Shown here one piece after another: positions 12,551 through 24,002 of a stretch of 64,000 nt of DNA. The notes below the pieces were generated by a model. The model saw only the letters and a program-made list of their open reading frames with translations, was not told the DNA's origin and did no database searches. The stretch is from Ashinkailepas kermadecensis. Taxonomy: Eukaryota; Arthropoda; Thecostraca; Neolepadidae. Location of the stretch: the NCBI GenBank assembly GCA_034440615.1, contig JAOTOM010004686.1, forward strand, positions 186,001 through 250,000, given 5' to 3'. Within the stretch, counting starts at the first letter, position 1; each line of letters opens with the position of its first letter. A program made the translations under genes and the position numbers.

Positions 12551-12896
12551 GTGGATCACAAATTTATTCAAAATCGAGTGCCAGTGTATGCAGGCACGCC
12601 CTTCCCATACTGGCAACCGATTTTGAGTCCAGCTCACGTGATGGTCTTGTGATTTCCCATTTCCCAATACTTTTTCTAATATGAGGTGTCTACCAAAACT
12701 CCGAGCGCGCGAAATGCGTAGGGACACCGCAAGGAGTGTGCATGGTAAGCAGGCTCAGGTTGGGTGCGTATCGCCCAGGACTGGTCGCGAAGGGCTATGC
12801 TAAACTATGTTAAGCTACACTATATTATACTGTACTATTCTGCAAGTTATACTGAGCTGCCAGTACCAGACATTTGCATACCCACCTACGCATACA
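12551..12896. other. Intergenic, nothing recognised
   Basis: Unique-looking DNA between MITE copy 2 and a small inverted-end element. No gene is supported. Confidence 0.4.
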
Positions 12897-13182
12897 CAGG
12901 GGCATAGGTGAAGCTTGAAAACTATTGATGGAGCTTGGATCTAACCTGGCGCTGCACAGCTGGCACATTACTTTAGTCCCCGCAATATGCAATAGGTATA
13001 GGTTTCTGAAAATTATTGCGAGGATGCAATACATGAAGGCAATGGGAGGGCCCACATGGATCGGGGGGGGAGGATACTACATAGGGTCCCATGCTAAAAG
13101 TTGAAATCATTAGGGGCGCGGACACAGCCAACATTGGAAGGGGGCAAATGCCTTCCCAAAAGCATACAAAGCTACACCCCTG
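12897..13182. mobile_element. Small element with CAGGGG ends
   Basis: About 286 bp starting CAGGGGCATAGGT and ending AGCTACACCCCTG, which gives imperfect ~13-bp inverted ends. The right part resembles segments near 4740-4797 and 32745-32830. No target duplication is obvious and no coding sequence is present. It is probably a non-autonomous DNA element of a dispersed family; the superfamily is not clear. Confidence 0.4.
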
Positions 13183-14690
13183 GTCCCTGCACCTAAGTCC
13201 GGCAATAGACACCTATAGAATAAATAGTCTGTGTGCAGGTGCCCACACGCAACTTTTGATAAAGCCGGACCACAGGCCAACACTGACCAAAGAACGCCGC
13301 GTGTCCGGAGGAAGGTAGTCAACCGTTTGCATGTTATGCTGGAGATGATTAAATCAATCCGTCGACAAGAAAGGTACTTGAAACAATGCGAACCAAGTAA
13401 CTAAACAATCCAATCCTCTCATTACGAGGGATATCGAGACGACCACCTGGGGTGTCCAGGTCTGGCTTAAAAAAACAATAGGGTGATGTTGCTGACATTC
13501 TTTGTAGCTCATTTTATATCAATTGACGCATCACCTGAAACTTTCTGGTGTCAGACTTATAAGTCCACACTTAGTTACATTGCTTTGGAAAGCCCACTCG
13601 ATAATCAGTGATGTTTTGAGGTACCTGGGATAACGCTGTTTTACGCACTGGAAGACTAGCTACGAATTGCACGACCATAGACTTTCCATCATTTGATTCA
13701 GAAATAACGTGGCTTAAGGTTGACCCCAGTGCGACCTTGACCTTCAATTGTTCATCTTCTCAAGATGTTAGTGAACATTGTTCCAACGGTATCGGGACGT
13801 ACGTCAAGAGCAGCATGCATATGACGGCGTTCCTAAGACATACAAACTGAACTTTGAGTATCACTTACGAATAGTGGGCGTGACTAAGCCTGGAATAGCG
13901 AGCGTCTACCGGGTCTTGAATCTACACCAACGGGATACACCACTTTTCCCATTCTTCTGTATATGCTTTAATTTATGACTTAAAATATTCGAGCTCGAGC
14001 ATTCGAACTCGAGCCGCGCCCACGTATAAAGTTTGACTTTGTCCATCACTTCTCTGATGAAGGGCGAGACCAAACTTTCAAAACCTAAGTGCTCGCCGGT
14101 GCTCGAACTCAGCCTTTCCCATATAATCAAGGGCTCTGGCTCGGCCTGCCACCTAGTGGCAAATATGTGCACGTATATTCTTGAGTAACTTGACACCTTT
14201 TCGAAGGACTTAATGGTTTAGATTCCTTTACAGTTCAAGAGTTAACGCCATTTCAATGGTTGCTGAAAATCTTAAAATTGGTCCGTCTGACCTGACATGC
14301 TGGGCCATCTATGTGATCTACCCGTATCGATAAAACGTCTAGCCATAAATGTAGCGTGTTTTGCAAAGCTGTTTCAATTTCCCTCCACAACACTTAGCTT
14401 TTAAAATCAGGGGATACGGGTGTCGGCTCGACCACCACCCTCTTCCTCAAAAACAACGTGCCTCCAGAACTTCCGCAATGCAAGGGAAACTGTACATGGT
14501 GCTAGGTCAGGTGAAATACCTTAAGTCACAACTGTGAAGAATACGAGCGACGTTTCATGTAATCGATTCAGGAGACATTGTATGCATCAGTTAGAAGGCT
14601 TTCAACATTTTGGGGAGGCAGATACATAGGCCTGCATGCAAACTCTAGAAAGCACATGAGCAGACACAAGAAATCGACACTTAAGGGGAC
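13183..14690. other. Intergenic, no supported gene
   Basis: No coding region recognised. The segment 13980-14120 contains several CTCGAG/TTCGAA palindromic words and a CTCTGATGAAGGGCGAGACC phrase near 14050, which only loosely resembles a Penelope-type motif. Confidence 0.35.
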
Positions 14691-14694
14691 AATG

Positions 14695-14951
14695 TCACAT
14701 CACATCACATTACGGTAGCATGTCTGTGTATAATCAGAGGTGCTAGCCTCATATCATCACATTACGCTGGCTTATTTGTATGTGATTCGAGGTGTTAGCG
14801 TCACATCATCACATCATGGTAGCTTATCTGCATATAATTAGAGGTGCTAGCGTCGACATCATCACATCACGTTAGTTTATCTGTGAATAATTATAGGTGC
14901 TAGCCTCACATCATCACATTACGGTTGCTTATCTGTATATAACTAGAGATG
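14695..14951. repeat. ~52-bp tandem repeat
   Basis: Five diverged copies of a unit of about 52 bp, each with CACATCATCACAT, a TTATCTGTATATAA-type segment and AGGTGCTAGC. Confidence 0.85.
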
Positions 14952-16020
14952 CTAGTGCCAATAGAAGATTGCCGTTCAACTTAGCCATGCTTGACAGTTA
15001 ATATGAACTTCCATATGAAGAGAATTGGCCCTTCACACTGCAGCCTGGTGACATCAACCGGCCACGTGGTCCGCCTTGGCCTATCCTAAGCAGCGAGAGT
15101 TTTTAGTCAGATCAAAGCCGCAGACATCATCCTGGCCTATATACCGAAACTATGCCGGGCTGTGGGTTTGTATGGGTGAGCCGTCTGAGAGGCGGCCAGC
15201 AGCGCTGCGCGTTGCGATGTGACGTGGGCACTGGGCAGCGCACCTGTGCCAACAGGTGCTTAATCCCAAACCGGAGCTGCTGTGGGGCGCAGGTGAGCGC
15301 AGAACTGTTCTCGCATCAACACCACCGTATCTCGCTCTTTCTAGAAAATGAGCTCAATGTGCCATCACTCTTGCAAACGAGCACATTTTTAAAGGCAGAA
15401 ATAGGCAAAATCTCCAGATTCCAAGGTGAGTGAGGTAAAGATTATCCACAGGTCGGTCATAAAAAGAATATCGTGCTTTTAGGGCCACTGGGAATGACCT
15501 CAAGAAGCCCTCGATTCACAGGTGTCGCTTTGTCTAGTTTTGCAGAAGCCATTGGTGTTTCCATGTTGACTTGACACTCCCATTGTCTCGCAGAATTAAC
15601 ATGGGAATCGACGAGCCCCACACAATGGCTCATCATACAGTAAGCTGTGATATATCACGAGACGTCAGCCACATTCCTGCTAAGGCGCTATACTTCTGCA
15701 TCAACGTTCTGCATATCTGATGCAGAAGTTAGGATTGCCGAGAGTTTTTCATGCTCATACTCAAATTGTACGCCCGGCTCTGCAATGCAGCACCTAGTGC
15801 TGCTTCACAGCAGTCATGCTAAATACCAGTGGTCAGCACGTATAGCAATGCTCTGAAAAGCTACCAACAATACGCCAAATTATACAACAGTAAATGCCAG
15901 TGTATGATGTGTATGATGTGTATGATATGGTAAATCTGCATGAAGCAAGATCTCCCAACAGCAATGCAAATCAGACGAATTTTCAGCTTGGGAATAACGT
16001 CAATACTTATAGCATATTCG
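14952..16020. other. Intergenic with one candidate exon
   Basis: Apart from the Cys-rich open frame at 15152 and three copies of a 9-bp TGTATGATG word near 15902-15928, no features are seen. Confidence 0.35.
15152..15292 (+). other. Candidate exon, small Cys-rich peptide
   Basis: An ATG opens a 47-codon frame ending exactly at CGCAG/GTGAGC, a good splice-donor match. The peptide has seven cysteines (positions 4, 19, 23, 32, 36, 43 and 44) with two CxxxC pairs and a terminal CC. A TATATA box lies only about 15 bp upstream, too close to be its own promoter. No downstream exon was identified and no family is recognised. It may be chance. Confidence 0.2.
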
Positions 16021-16084
16021 TGACATGAATACTGTGCAAGTGGCATTCTTCATGACATGAATACTGTGCAAGTGACATCCTTCA
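16021..16084. repeat. 32-bp tandem duplication
   Basis: Two adjacent copies of a 32-bp unit beginning TGACATGAATACTGTGCAAG, with a partial third. Confidence 0.85.
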
Positions 16085-16529
16085 TGACAGTTCATCAAAA
16101 CATGAATGAGCGAAACAGATTTTACCTCATTTATTGCCATGCAATTCAAGACTTAAAAAAGGCTTATAAACGTTGAATAATTGAATCACTGAATTGAATC
16201 GACAGCCCTTCATATCCTAAATTTTGGTGAATACTCCGGAAAGCGGGTCTATGTTGAAGTCCATGTACGAATCTGACACGGAAGAACTCTCCTGAAATTG
16301 GTGGATTCATGTGTTCGTTTTGCCGTATGTGCATCCTGTATGGACACAATGTTCAATGCTATGCTTTTTTAAATTCTTTTCAGGGGTCTTTGAATATTTG
16401 CTGATGGGCTGATCAACTCACGTCACGACTATTTGAGATCAAGCGTGCTCTCACCGTTAATCGTGCACCAGCATAGTGTTTGATATCAAACCATCACGAA
16501 GGGAATTACGTCACGACCTTGAGGGGGTG
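16085..16529. other. Intergenic, nothing recognised
   Basis: No coding sequence or repeat structure stands out. Confidence 0.35.
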
Positions 16530-16790
16530 CTTAAAATACCTTGCGTGTAAAGAAAATATACGACCTTCAATATGCCAGGAGGTGCTGAGTTGACATCAAA
16601 AGTAACGTTAAGGATTATACTTTATTACTCAACGTTTCGGCCAGGGGCCATCGTCAGGAGTGGCCATCTTGCAGCGTCAGCCAACATCAGGACCAACTTA
16701 AACTAGGTCGTATATTTTCTTTACACGCAATGTCGAAAACCCAGGAGCATCTAAGAGCCATTCTTCGTTGTATTAAACTTAAAATACCTT
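16530..16790. mobile_element. Penelope-like fragment with inverted ends
   Basis: Perfect 26-bp inverted repeats lie at 16541-16566 and 16705-16730 (left end begins TTGCGTGTAAAGAAAATATA). A perfect 13-bp direct repeat, CTTAAAATACCTT, flanks the insertion at 16530-16542 and 16778-16790. On the minus strand, 16658-16628 contains CTGACGA, a short GGCC/GGCC hairpin and GAAACGTT, the order seen in the hammerhead-type motif of Penelope-like element terminal repeats. No reverse transcriptase is present, so this would be a truncated copy. The family assignment rests on this motif and the inverted termini. Confidence 0.5.
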
Positions 16791-19068
16791 ACAATAAACA
16801 TGGAACAAGTCCTAGGAGTCCAAACGAGTTGCATCGCATGCCCATGAGATAGCACAACATGATTATTCTCAAGTGAAATAATGATGTGCGGATCAATTCA
16901 TTAATTTATACTCATTGAAAACAAGCATTAGACATCTTGGACGTCTTCTTAGAGTAAACGGAGGGTGCTTGATCGCCACCAGGATTAGACAGTTTACCAC
17001 TGCGCTTACTGCAACACATAGAAAAGCACCATCATGTAATAAGGCCAAGTTATATGTTTGGAAGAATGCACAACACTCCACTTTCGAATCGCTTAGAAAA
17101 ACCAACTGACGATGTTTTCATTGTTTGTTAATGGACGTTAGAAATAACATCTAAAATTCGTTTTCATTACTCATGGCCCTGGAAACCGCCATTTAATTGG
17201 TGTGCCTGCAGAAATAGATCCGTCGATTCCCTTTACTACTATACCGAACCATATCCTCGTGCAACTTTTCGTGTAAGTATGCTACCCAACAATAGAGGCG
17301 AACTAAGTTTGAAGGGTAAAGCTTATGTAAAGCTATGCAAGCTAATCTAAATAAAAGGCAACCGATGTGGTTGGATTGAAAAATTATGGTTTCCGCGCGG
17401 TGGCCAATTCTGCTCCCTCATTGCTATTGGGGAGTTCACTACCAGACATAAAATGTGCTCTGGAGAACGTTTTACTGGAATTTAGACTGTGCTTTTGCTC
17501 GAAATATAAAGCAGAATATTGCTTGAGTAAGACATGTGCTACATTTGCAAGCTTGTTTACTTGGCACAACCAAAGCGCTGAAACAACAATGCAATCGTGT
17601 TCATTGGTGATATTTCCAAGTCGTCCGACATGAAATGAGTAATACAATCATGTACAGTCTAGCTCCGATCGCTGTGGACCCAATTGGACCTCCTGGTTAT
17701 ACCAACACCTAACACACCAGCCTTGCAATGATCTGAGTTTTTATCAGCTTTAGAGCAGGGTTAGCAGCAGAAAGGACAGGCAAACACATAGCAACAAAGA
17801 ATACACTGAGAGGTGCTTGGTCGACATGTCCCGTCGTATGGTGGTTCAAAAGCTGTGACTTATGCATAGCTAAAGAATGGCCGCCGAAGAATTTCCTTTT
17901 CCGGCAAATTTGGCTGCAAACTGATCATCTGACTGTGCTAAAGCGCTTACTAAGCCGGACATGAACATAGCACCAGCCTCTCCAAAGCTTATTAGAGCGG
18001 TTATAGCGGCGAGTTGAAGTCATCTTAAAAACAGTCACTTCCTGGTTGTCAGGCCATCGCAGGCGAAGGTGCGAATCGATGCATATCTTTTTCGCCTGAT
18101 GTTTTTGGGCTGCAGGAGCACAAAGCCGGCTGCCAGAGAGCGTGCGCGCATCATTGTGTTGGTGGCTCGGTGTGGCTGATGTTGGCTGACGCTGCAAAAT
18201 GACCAGTACTTCCGCAATGCTGTCCTGAAGGCTATCGGCGTGCACTGCATGCTGCCGAACAAACCGTGTCGATATACAGTACTGCCAGTCTGGTCCTCTG
18301 CTGTTTGGCCCCATGTTTGGTTGCTAATATTTTGTTCAGGATCGCGATGTCCGCGCCATCATCATGATACTGGTGTAGCTATAGTGGTAAGTATGCGTTG
18401 CTTAATTCTGGGATCGCTGACACTATGCAAGGAAAAACGAAATAAGTCTGAAAATCCTGTAAGCACTGAAAATCTGTCAGCACATTTCTGAAATTGGTTT
18501 CGTTGTGTGCACGGAGACTGTTTCGTACACAAGGGTGCATACACAAACGCTCATCTTACCTGGGCGAGTTCTTTCAGCAAATTCCAGTCATTTGAACCAG
18601 TTGCTCACTAAACCGCACTAAATTTTCGTCACGGTGTACCTACTTTTCGGACGATCTCAGCCAGCTGGGACCAATAGGCTGCTATTGGCAACCACTATGG
18701 GTTAGTAATTAACCGTAAATTAGTTTTATTGCAGGTCTATTTTCTGTGTTAATGTGCTTGTGTTCCGAGGTTCCAAAGGCGCGGCCTGGTATACAATAAT
18801 AAGCACAACTGAGTAATATATAATTATATAGCTGAATAATACCCGTACCTGAGTCTTCAGGTCGGGGTAAGCTGTGATCACATGCGTGATGCATTCGTCC
18901 TTGACAAGATCGCGGGCGCTAAGGATTGGACAGTCGTGCGCGATATGTGGGATGCAGGGCCACATATGGCCAGGATTACCCCGCTGCACGTAACAAGATA
19001 CAGTACAGTCGGCACCGCAGCGCGGACAGCCAGCCGCGAGGTGGACAACACTGTCGCCGAGCCAATGT
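16791..19068. other. Intergenic, no supported gene
   Basis: Two kilobases without a convincing gene. The minus strand at about 18840-19030 can be read as CPRCG..C..H..CP, faintly like the zinc-binding tail of a LINE ORF2, but too little is left to call it. Confidence 0.35.
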
Positions 19069-19248
19069 CATGGGCAGGATGCTAGTGGCCGGAGCAAGCA
19101 TTTGCCATACGAAGGCTGATAGACCTGCATGGGCAGGATGCTAGTGGCCGGAGCAAGCATTTGTCATACGAAGGCTGATAGACCTGTCATGGGCAGGATG
19201 CTAGTGGCCGGAGCAAGCATTTGTCATACGAAGGCTGATAGACCTGTC
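19069..19248. repeat. 60-bp tandem repeat, three copies
   Basis: Three nearly identical units of 59-60 bp, each with CATGGGCAGGATGCTAGTGG. The high identity suggests a recent expansion. Confidence 0.95.
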
Positions 19249-20104
19249 ACGCGAGAAGTGACACTGGCACAAGACAGGTGGCTAGCTCACCAGTGCACTG
19301 GTGAGCAAACACGTGCGTTCACGTGTTAGCGTGGTGTGCAACAGTCAACTCCGCCCAGAGGCGCAGCCAAGAGGAGCCTGGGGGCCCGTCCCCCTGCAAA
19401 CAAAAATACACTAGATCAAACAAGAAATTTTGAGTTTGTCACCAGGCAAAACTATATTTTTGGGGGGCGCTCTCCGAAAGTGGTATCTGTTTCATTACAT
19501 TTTTGGTCCCCTCTAGAAAGTACACTAACCATCTCGCTTAGTGTACGATAATACCAATTCGCATCCAAATGCAATGGAAAAATAATGAGGCGTGGGCTCA
19601 GGCCAAGGAAAATGAGCAACACCATTGTGTCGGTTTCAATGGACGGATTCAGTTGATCTTCCAATCTCATGACATTGTCAGAATGCTTTGCGCTCATCGT
19701 AAGTCACCTAATGACAACATTTACATTTTCTCAGCACAATAACAAAGCAAAGGCGAAGACACCAGGGGAGGATGGGCAGAAGGGACAACTGTCCCCTGAA
19801 CGAGCTGAACTTTGAACGAGCTTAGCATTGACTCAGGGGTGTTGCATACAAAGAATCGACTTCAAAACGGATTCTGCTTCCCTCCAAATTTGAGATAACA
19901 TTCATGCCACTGCACCTGCTGTTTTTGAAGGGCTTTGTGTAATTAAATAATGCTCAGAAGCAGCTTGTGTTCATTGCATATTATTTTGCTAAGAAGTCCA
20001 CAGAATTGACTAACCAGCCGCTTGAATATTTTAAAAGAATATATAATGATACCATTGGCATTCCCGATCATAATTTACTCAATAACAATGCTTTGCTTTT
20101 ATTA
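19249..20104. other. Intergenic, nothing recognised
   Basis: No coding region or repeat structure recognised. This DNA borders the 3' end of LINE copy A. Confidence 0.35.
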
Positions 20105-20109
20105 TGTTG

Positions 20110-20141
20110 GGCACTTCGGCCTGCTCAGGCCATTTCGTGCC
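20110..20141 (-). promoter_or_regulatory. LINE 3' hairpin (copy A)
   Basis: Nested inverted repeats: GGCAC/GTGCC outside and GGCCTG/CAGGCC inside, near the 3' end of the element. The same hairpin is present in copy B at 25795-25826. It probably marks the RNA for target-primed reverse transcription (inference from LINEs with required 3' stem-loops). Confidence 0.6.
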
Positions 20142-20187
20142 GTGAATATAAATAGAGAGGAAAACAATTTATGTTCTAGAAGTCAAT

Positions 20188-23100
20188 TTACAAGTCCTGA
20201 AGTAAGTTGGTGTTTCGGAGAAATATGAAAAGGAGATTGATGAGAAAAGGGTGTGTATATCCTATTAGTGTGGGCAAAGAAAGGGGGATGTTGTGTGTAC
20301 GGCAGTAGTTGGTAAGTGTTTTTCGATGTTGATGGTATTTTTGACAGTGTAGGAGAATATGTGAAACGGTAAGATGAGTGTTGCATGATGGGCATGAAGG
20401 TCGTGGTGAAGCAGTGTAAATATATCGATGGGTGAGAAACGTGTGACCTATGCGGAGCCGTGATATAACTTTTTCTTCTTGTCTGTTTTTTTTTAAATAT
20501 GATGTCCAGTTTTCGATTACAGGTTTGATGAGACGTAATTGTGTGTAGTTTGTGGTTTCAGTCCATTGTTGGTTCCAAAAATGTCGAATGTTCTGTCGTA
20601 TTGTTGATTTGATGGCGTCAAAATGTGGTGGGATTTCTGTGATGTGTGTTAATTGTAGTGATTGTTTTGCGAAATGATCTGCTTCCTCGTTTCCTGGGAT
20701 GCCACAGTGACTGGCCACCCACAGGAAACGGACCTTCATGCCCATCAGATGAAGTGTTTCGAGTGTATCATAAATGGAAATATGGCAATGGTGTGAAAAG
20801 GAAAGTGAAGAAAGAGATTGAAGAACAGATTTTGAGTCGGAACAAATGACTACATGGCGCATGGGGTGACAAATTGAACGGTTGCGGACATAGCGAAGGG
20901 CAGTGAGAATGGCGTGCAATTCGGCGATAAAAATGGAGGTCCCGTTTGGCAAGCGATGTTGTTTTGTGTATGTACCTGCAACAATGGCATTTCCTGTGTA
21001 ATTTCCGTCCTTAGATCCGTCGGAGAAAACAAATGGAACATGGCGATAACGAGAGCGAAACTGGTGGAATTTTTGTTTGACGTATTCTGGATAAAGCTGT
21101 GATTTTGGAGTGGTGGTGAGATAAAAAATATGTTGTTCGGTCATCTGCCACGGTGGTGTAGTTGGTGGGGGAAGAGCAGTAATAGGTGGAATGTTGTATT
21201 GGAGTTGTGTGGAAAATGTTTGAATGCGTGAAGCTATGATAAGGCCGGCTCGCTTTTCGGCGGGACCTAAATATTCGTGGTGGAGATTTGGGAGAATTTG
21301 TAAAGATGTGTGTGTGGGGTGGTGTTCTCTAAATTGAATCTTTGCGGCATACCTGAGTGTTTGTTCAATTCTTCGGAGAGCTAATGGTGGAATTCCTGAT
21401 TCGATTTGCAAGGAAGTAATGGGAGACGTGGTCATTGCGCCGAGTGTTAAACGGATGAATTTATTTTGTATGGTGTCCAAAAGTTTCAAAGTTGAGGTAC
21501 TGGCACCGGCGTAGACTAGCGACCCATATTTTATGATGGGAAGAACTAAGGATTTGTAGAGATGTAAAAGCGTATGACGATCGGCTCCGAATGAGGAAGA
21601 AGTAATGCAGCGAAATAAATTGAGTCGGTGAAAACATTTGGTCTGAACGTGTTTGATGTGTTGATACATGGATAGCCTACGATCAAAAATAATGCCTATA
21701 AATTTAAATGGATTTACAAAAGGTATGTTGTTGTTACCGAGGTGAAGTGGTGTGTCTGGGTTCGGGCAGGGTGTCGATTTGCTAAATATTAGTGTTGCAG
21801 ATTTTGGGGCCGAAAAAAAGAAGCCATGCTTTAGGGACCATTCGTGTACTCGGTCAAGTGCGTTTTGTAATCGAATTAAACAATGTTCATAATTTTTGCC
21901 GGAGCACCAAATCGCACTGTCGTCCGCAAATAGCGAGTATGATAGATTGGCAGGCATGTTGTCGAAATATCATTAATGATGATGTTGAATAATACTGGTG
22001 AAATACAACTCCCCTGTGGTAATCCGTTCTGAAGAAAACGTGGATCGGAAGTCGCTGATCGGCACCGGAGATGGAAATGGCGAGAACCAGACAAAAATCC
22101 TATCAAATAATGAGCGAAATTCCCTTTGACCCCGATGTGAAGAAGTTTGGAAATTAATGCGGGTTTGTATACCATATCGTATGCTTTACTAATGTCCAAA
22201 AATACTGCGATGGTGTGTTCGTGTTTTGTATAACCAAGGCGGATGTCGGTTTCTAATCGAATGAGATGATCTATTGTGCTGTGTCCATGACGAAAGCCGC
22301 ATTGAATTGGAGATAGAAGATAATTTTTTATAGGTACCAGGTCAGTCTTTTTGTAATCATACGTTCCAAAAGTTTGGAACGTATGATGAACGGTGAGAGC
22401 GATGGGTCGGAAATTGTTCGGGTTGCTGTAATTTTTGCCGGGTTTTGGTATAGGAATTATGATGGCTTCCTTCCAGGATTCGGGGAAGGTATGACTTGAC
22501 CATAATGAATTAAATGTTCGTAAGATGCAATGTTTCGTGTCGTCGGATAAATGTCTGAAAAAAGAATAATGCAAATTATCGGGACCTACAGAAGTATTAC
22601 CGGCAGAGGAAATTGCAGTGTCCAGTTCGGAAATTTGAAACGGGGTATTGTATGCTTCAGTGTTGTCAGAATCGAATTGTGCCAAATCGGTGTGAAATGT
22701 GTGTTGTGCATTTTGTAGAAATTCCGGTCTGTAGTTGTTGTCAGAGCTATTGTGAGCCATGGTGCCCGCTATTGTATTTACTATTGTTTGTGGATCTGTA
22801 ATTGTGGTGTTTTGCATTTTGAGTGCCGGGAGTGATTTAAATGGAGTGCGTCCTGATAATCTGCGGATTAACTGCCAGATTTTTCTTAAAGGTGTTCGAG
22901 AGGTGAGTTGTTGTAAATAAGATGACCATGAACGGCGACGAGCTTTGCGAATGATGCGGCGTGTCTTCGCACGTTCATAATTACGGTTGACTAAATTTTG
23001 TTGGTCGGGATGGCGTAAATATTTTATAAATGCTCTCTTTCTTGCGGCTATTGCTCGGGAAACTTCTATCGACCACCAGGGGACTGGTGTTCTATTTGTG

Positions 23101-23957
23101 AAAGGTTTTGTTAGTGGAATATCGGTGGAAGCTGCTTCGAGAAGTGTTTTGGTAACTTGGTTGATGTTTTCGACGAGAGAAATGTTGGGGTTGTATTGAA
23201 TATGTGAAAGTTCCTGAAAAGTTGTCCAATCGGCCTTCGGAATTTTCCAGTGAGGGATAAAACTGGGTGTCGTATCTGCCGCAGTTGAAAATGTGGGTCT
23301 TAATTTAATGGGGTAATGATCGCTGTCATGAATATCAGTGTCTATGGTCCAATCATAATCATTGGCCAGAGTCGGAGAGCATATTGATAAATCAATAGCT
23401 GTTTCTGTGTGATGTCCAAGATGAAAAAAGGTTGGTTCTCCAGTGTTCAGTAATACTAAATTATGTCGGTCTAAAATGTGGTCAATGATGCGGCCACGAG
23501 TGTCTGTAAGTGTGCGTGTTCTATCCCACGCTGGGCTATGGGCATTAAAATCGCCAAGTAATATGAAAGGATTCTTGAATTGTGTTATGAGGTTGTCTAA
23601 TTGTATCAAAATGTTTGTGTTATCTGTTTGTGGTGGAATACAAATGGAACATACATCCACATTCCTGCCATGCAAACGTAAAGTACAAGCTACGGCTTGT
23701 AAAGGTGAATTCAGTGTAATTTGTGTACGTGTAAAATCATTGTTGATGTACATTGCTGTACCGCCACTGCGATGTGGTCCACGGACCTCATGGTGACGGT
23801 ACAGTGAGTAATTGGAAAGATTGAAGTTATATGTATCTGTAGGCAAAAACCATGTTTCTTGAAGTGCTATGAGAATAGGTGCGAGAATATTGAAAAAAAC
23901 CCTTTCTGCCCATTTGGAAATCAGACTACGGCAGTTCCATTGGGGAAATATGGACAT
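20188..23957 (-). pseudogene. LINE ORF2 (copy A), frameshifted
   Basis: Starts at an ATG (23957) in the same place as in copy B. The N-terminal endonuclease and most of the reverse transcriptase are readable to about 21970. A 1-base deletion relative to copy B (GTCGAAATATC against ATCGAAAATGTC) then shifts the frame just before the FADD catalytic motif. The rest, with RNase H (SDGSKDGNY, AELHAI, CSDSKS) and the CPSCNTHLTVSHILLHC zinc knuckle, continues in another frame to the stop at 20188. Within the reverse transcriptase about 23 residues are replaced by unrelated sequence because of a local inverted duplication at 22356-22387. The RNase H motif reads SDGSK where copy B has TDGSK. It cannot give a full protein. 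Confidence 0.9.
22356..22387. repeat. Perfect 15-bp palindromic micro-duplication
   Basis: ATCATACGTTCCAAA, a 2-base AG spacer, then the exact reverse complement. Copy B has only the left half here, followed by unrelated ORF2 codons, so the right half arose in copy A. Confidence 0.95.
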
Positions 23958-24002
23958 TGGTGATAATGAATATTTGTCGGCACCTTTCGGTGCCTGGCGC
24001 AG

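Noticed and set aside
14045..14080. Second hammerhead or Penelope motif
   Set aside because: CTGATGA is present, but the matching GAAA reads CAAA and no flanking inverted ends or duplication were found.
18726..19050. LINE zinc-knuckle relic
   Set aside because: CPRCG...H...CP spacing is only loosely like a LINE ORF2 tail and there is no RNase H block beside it.
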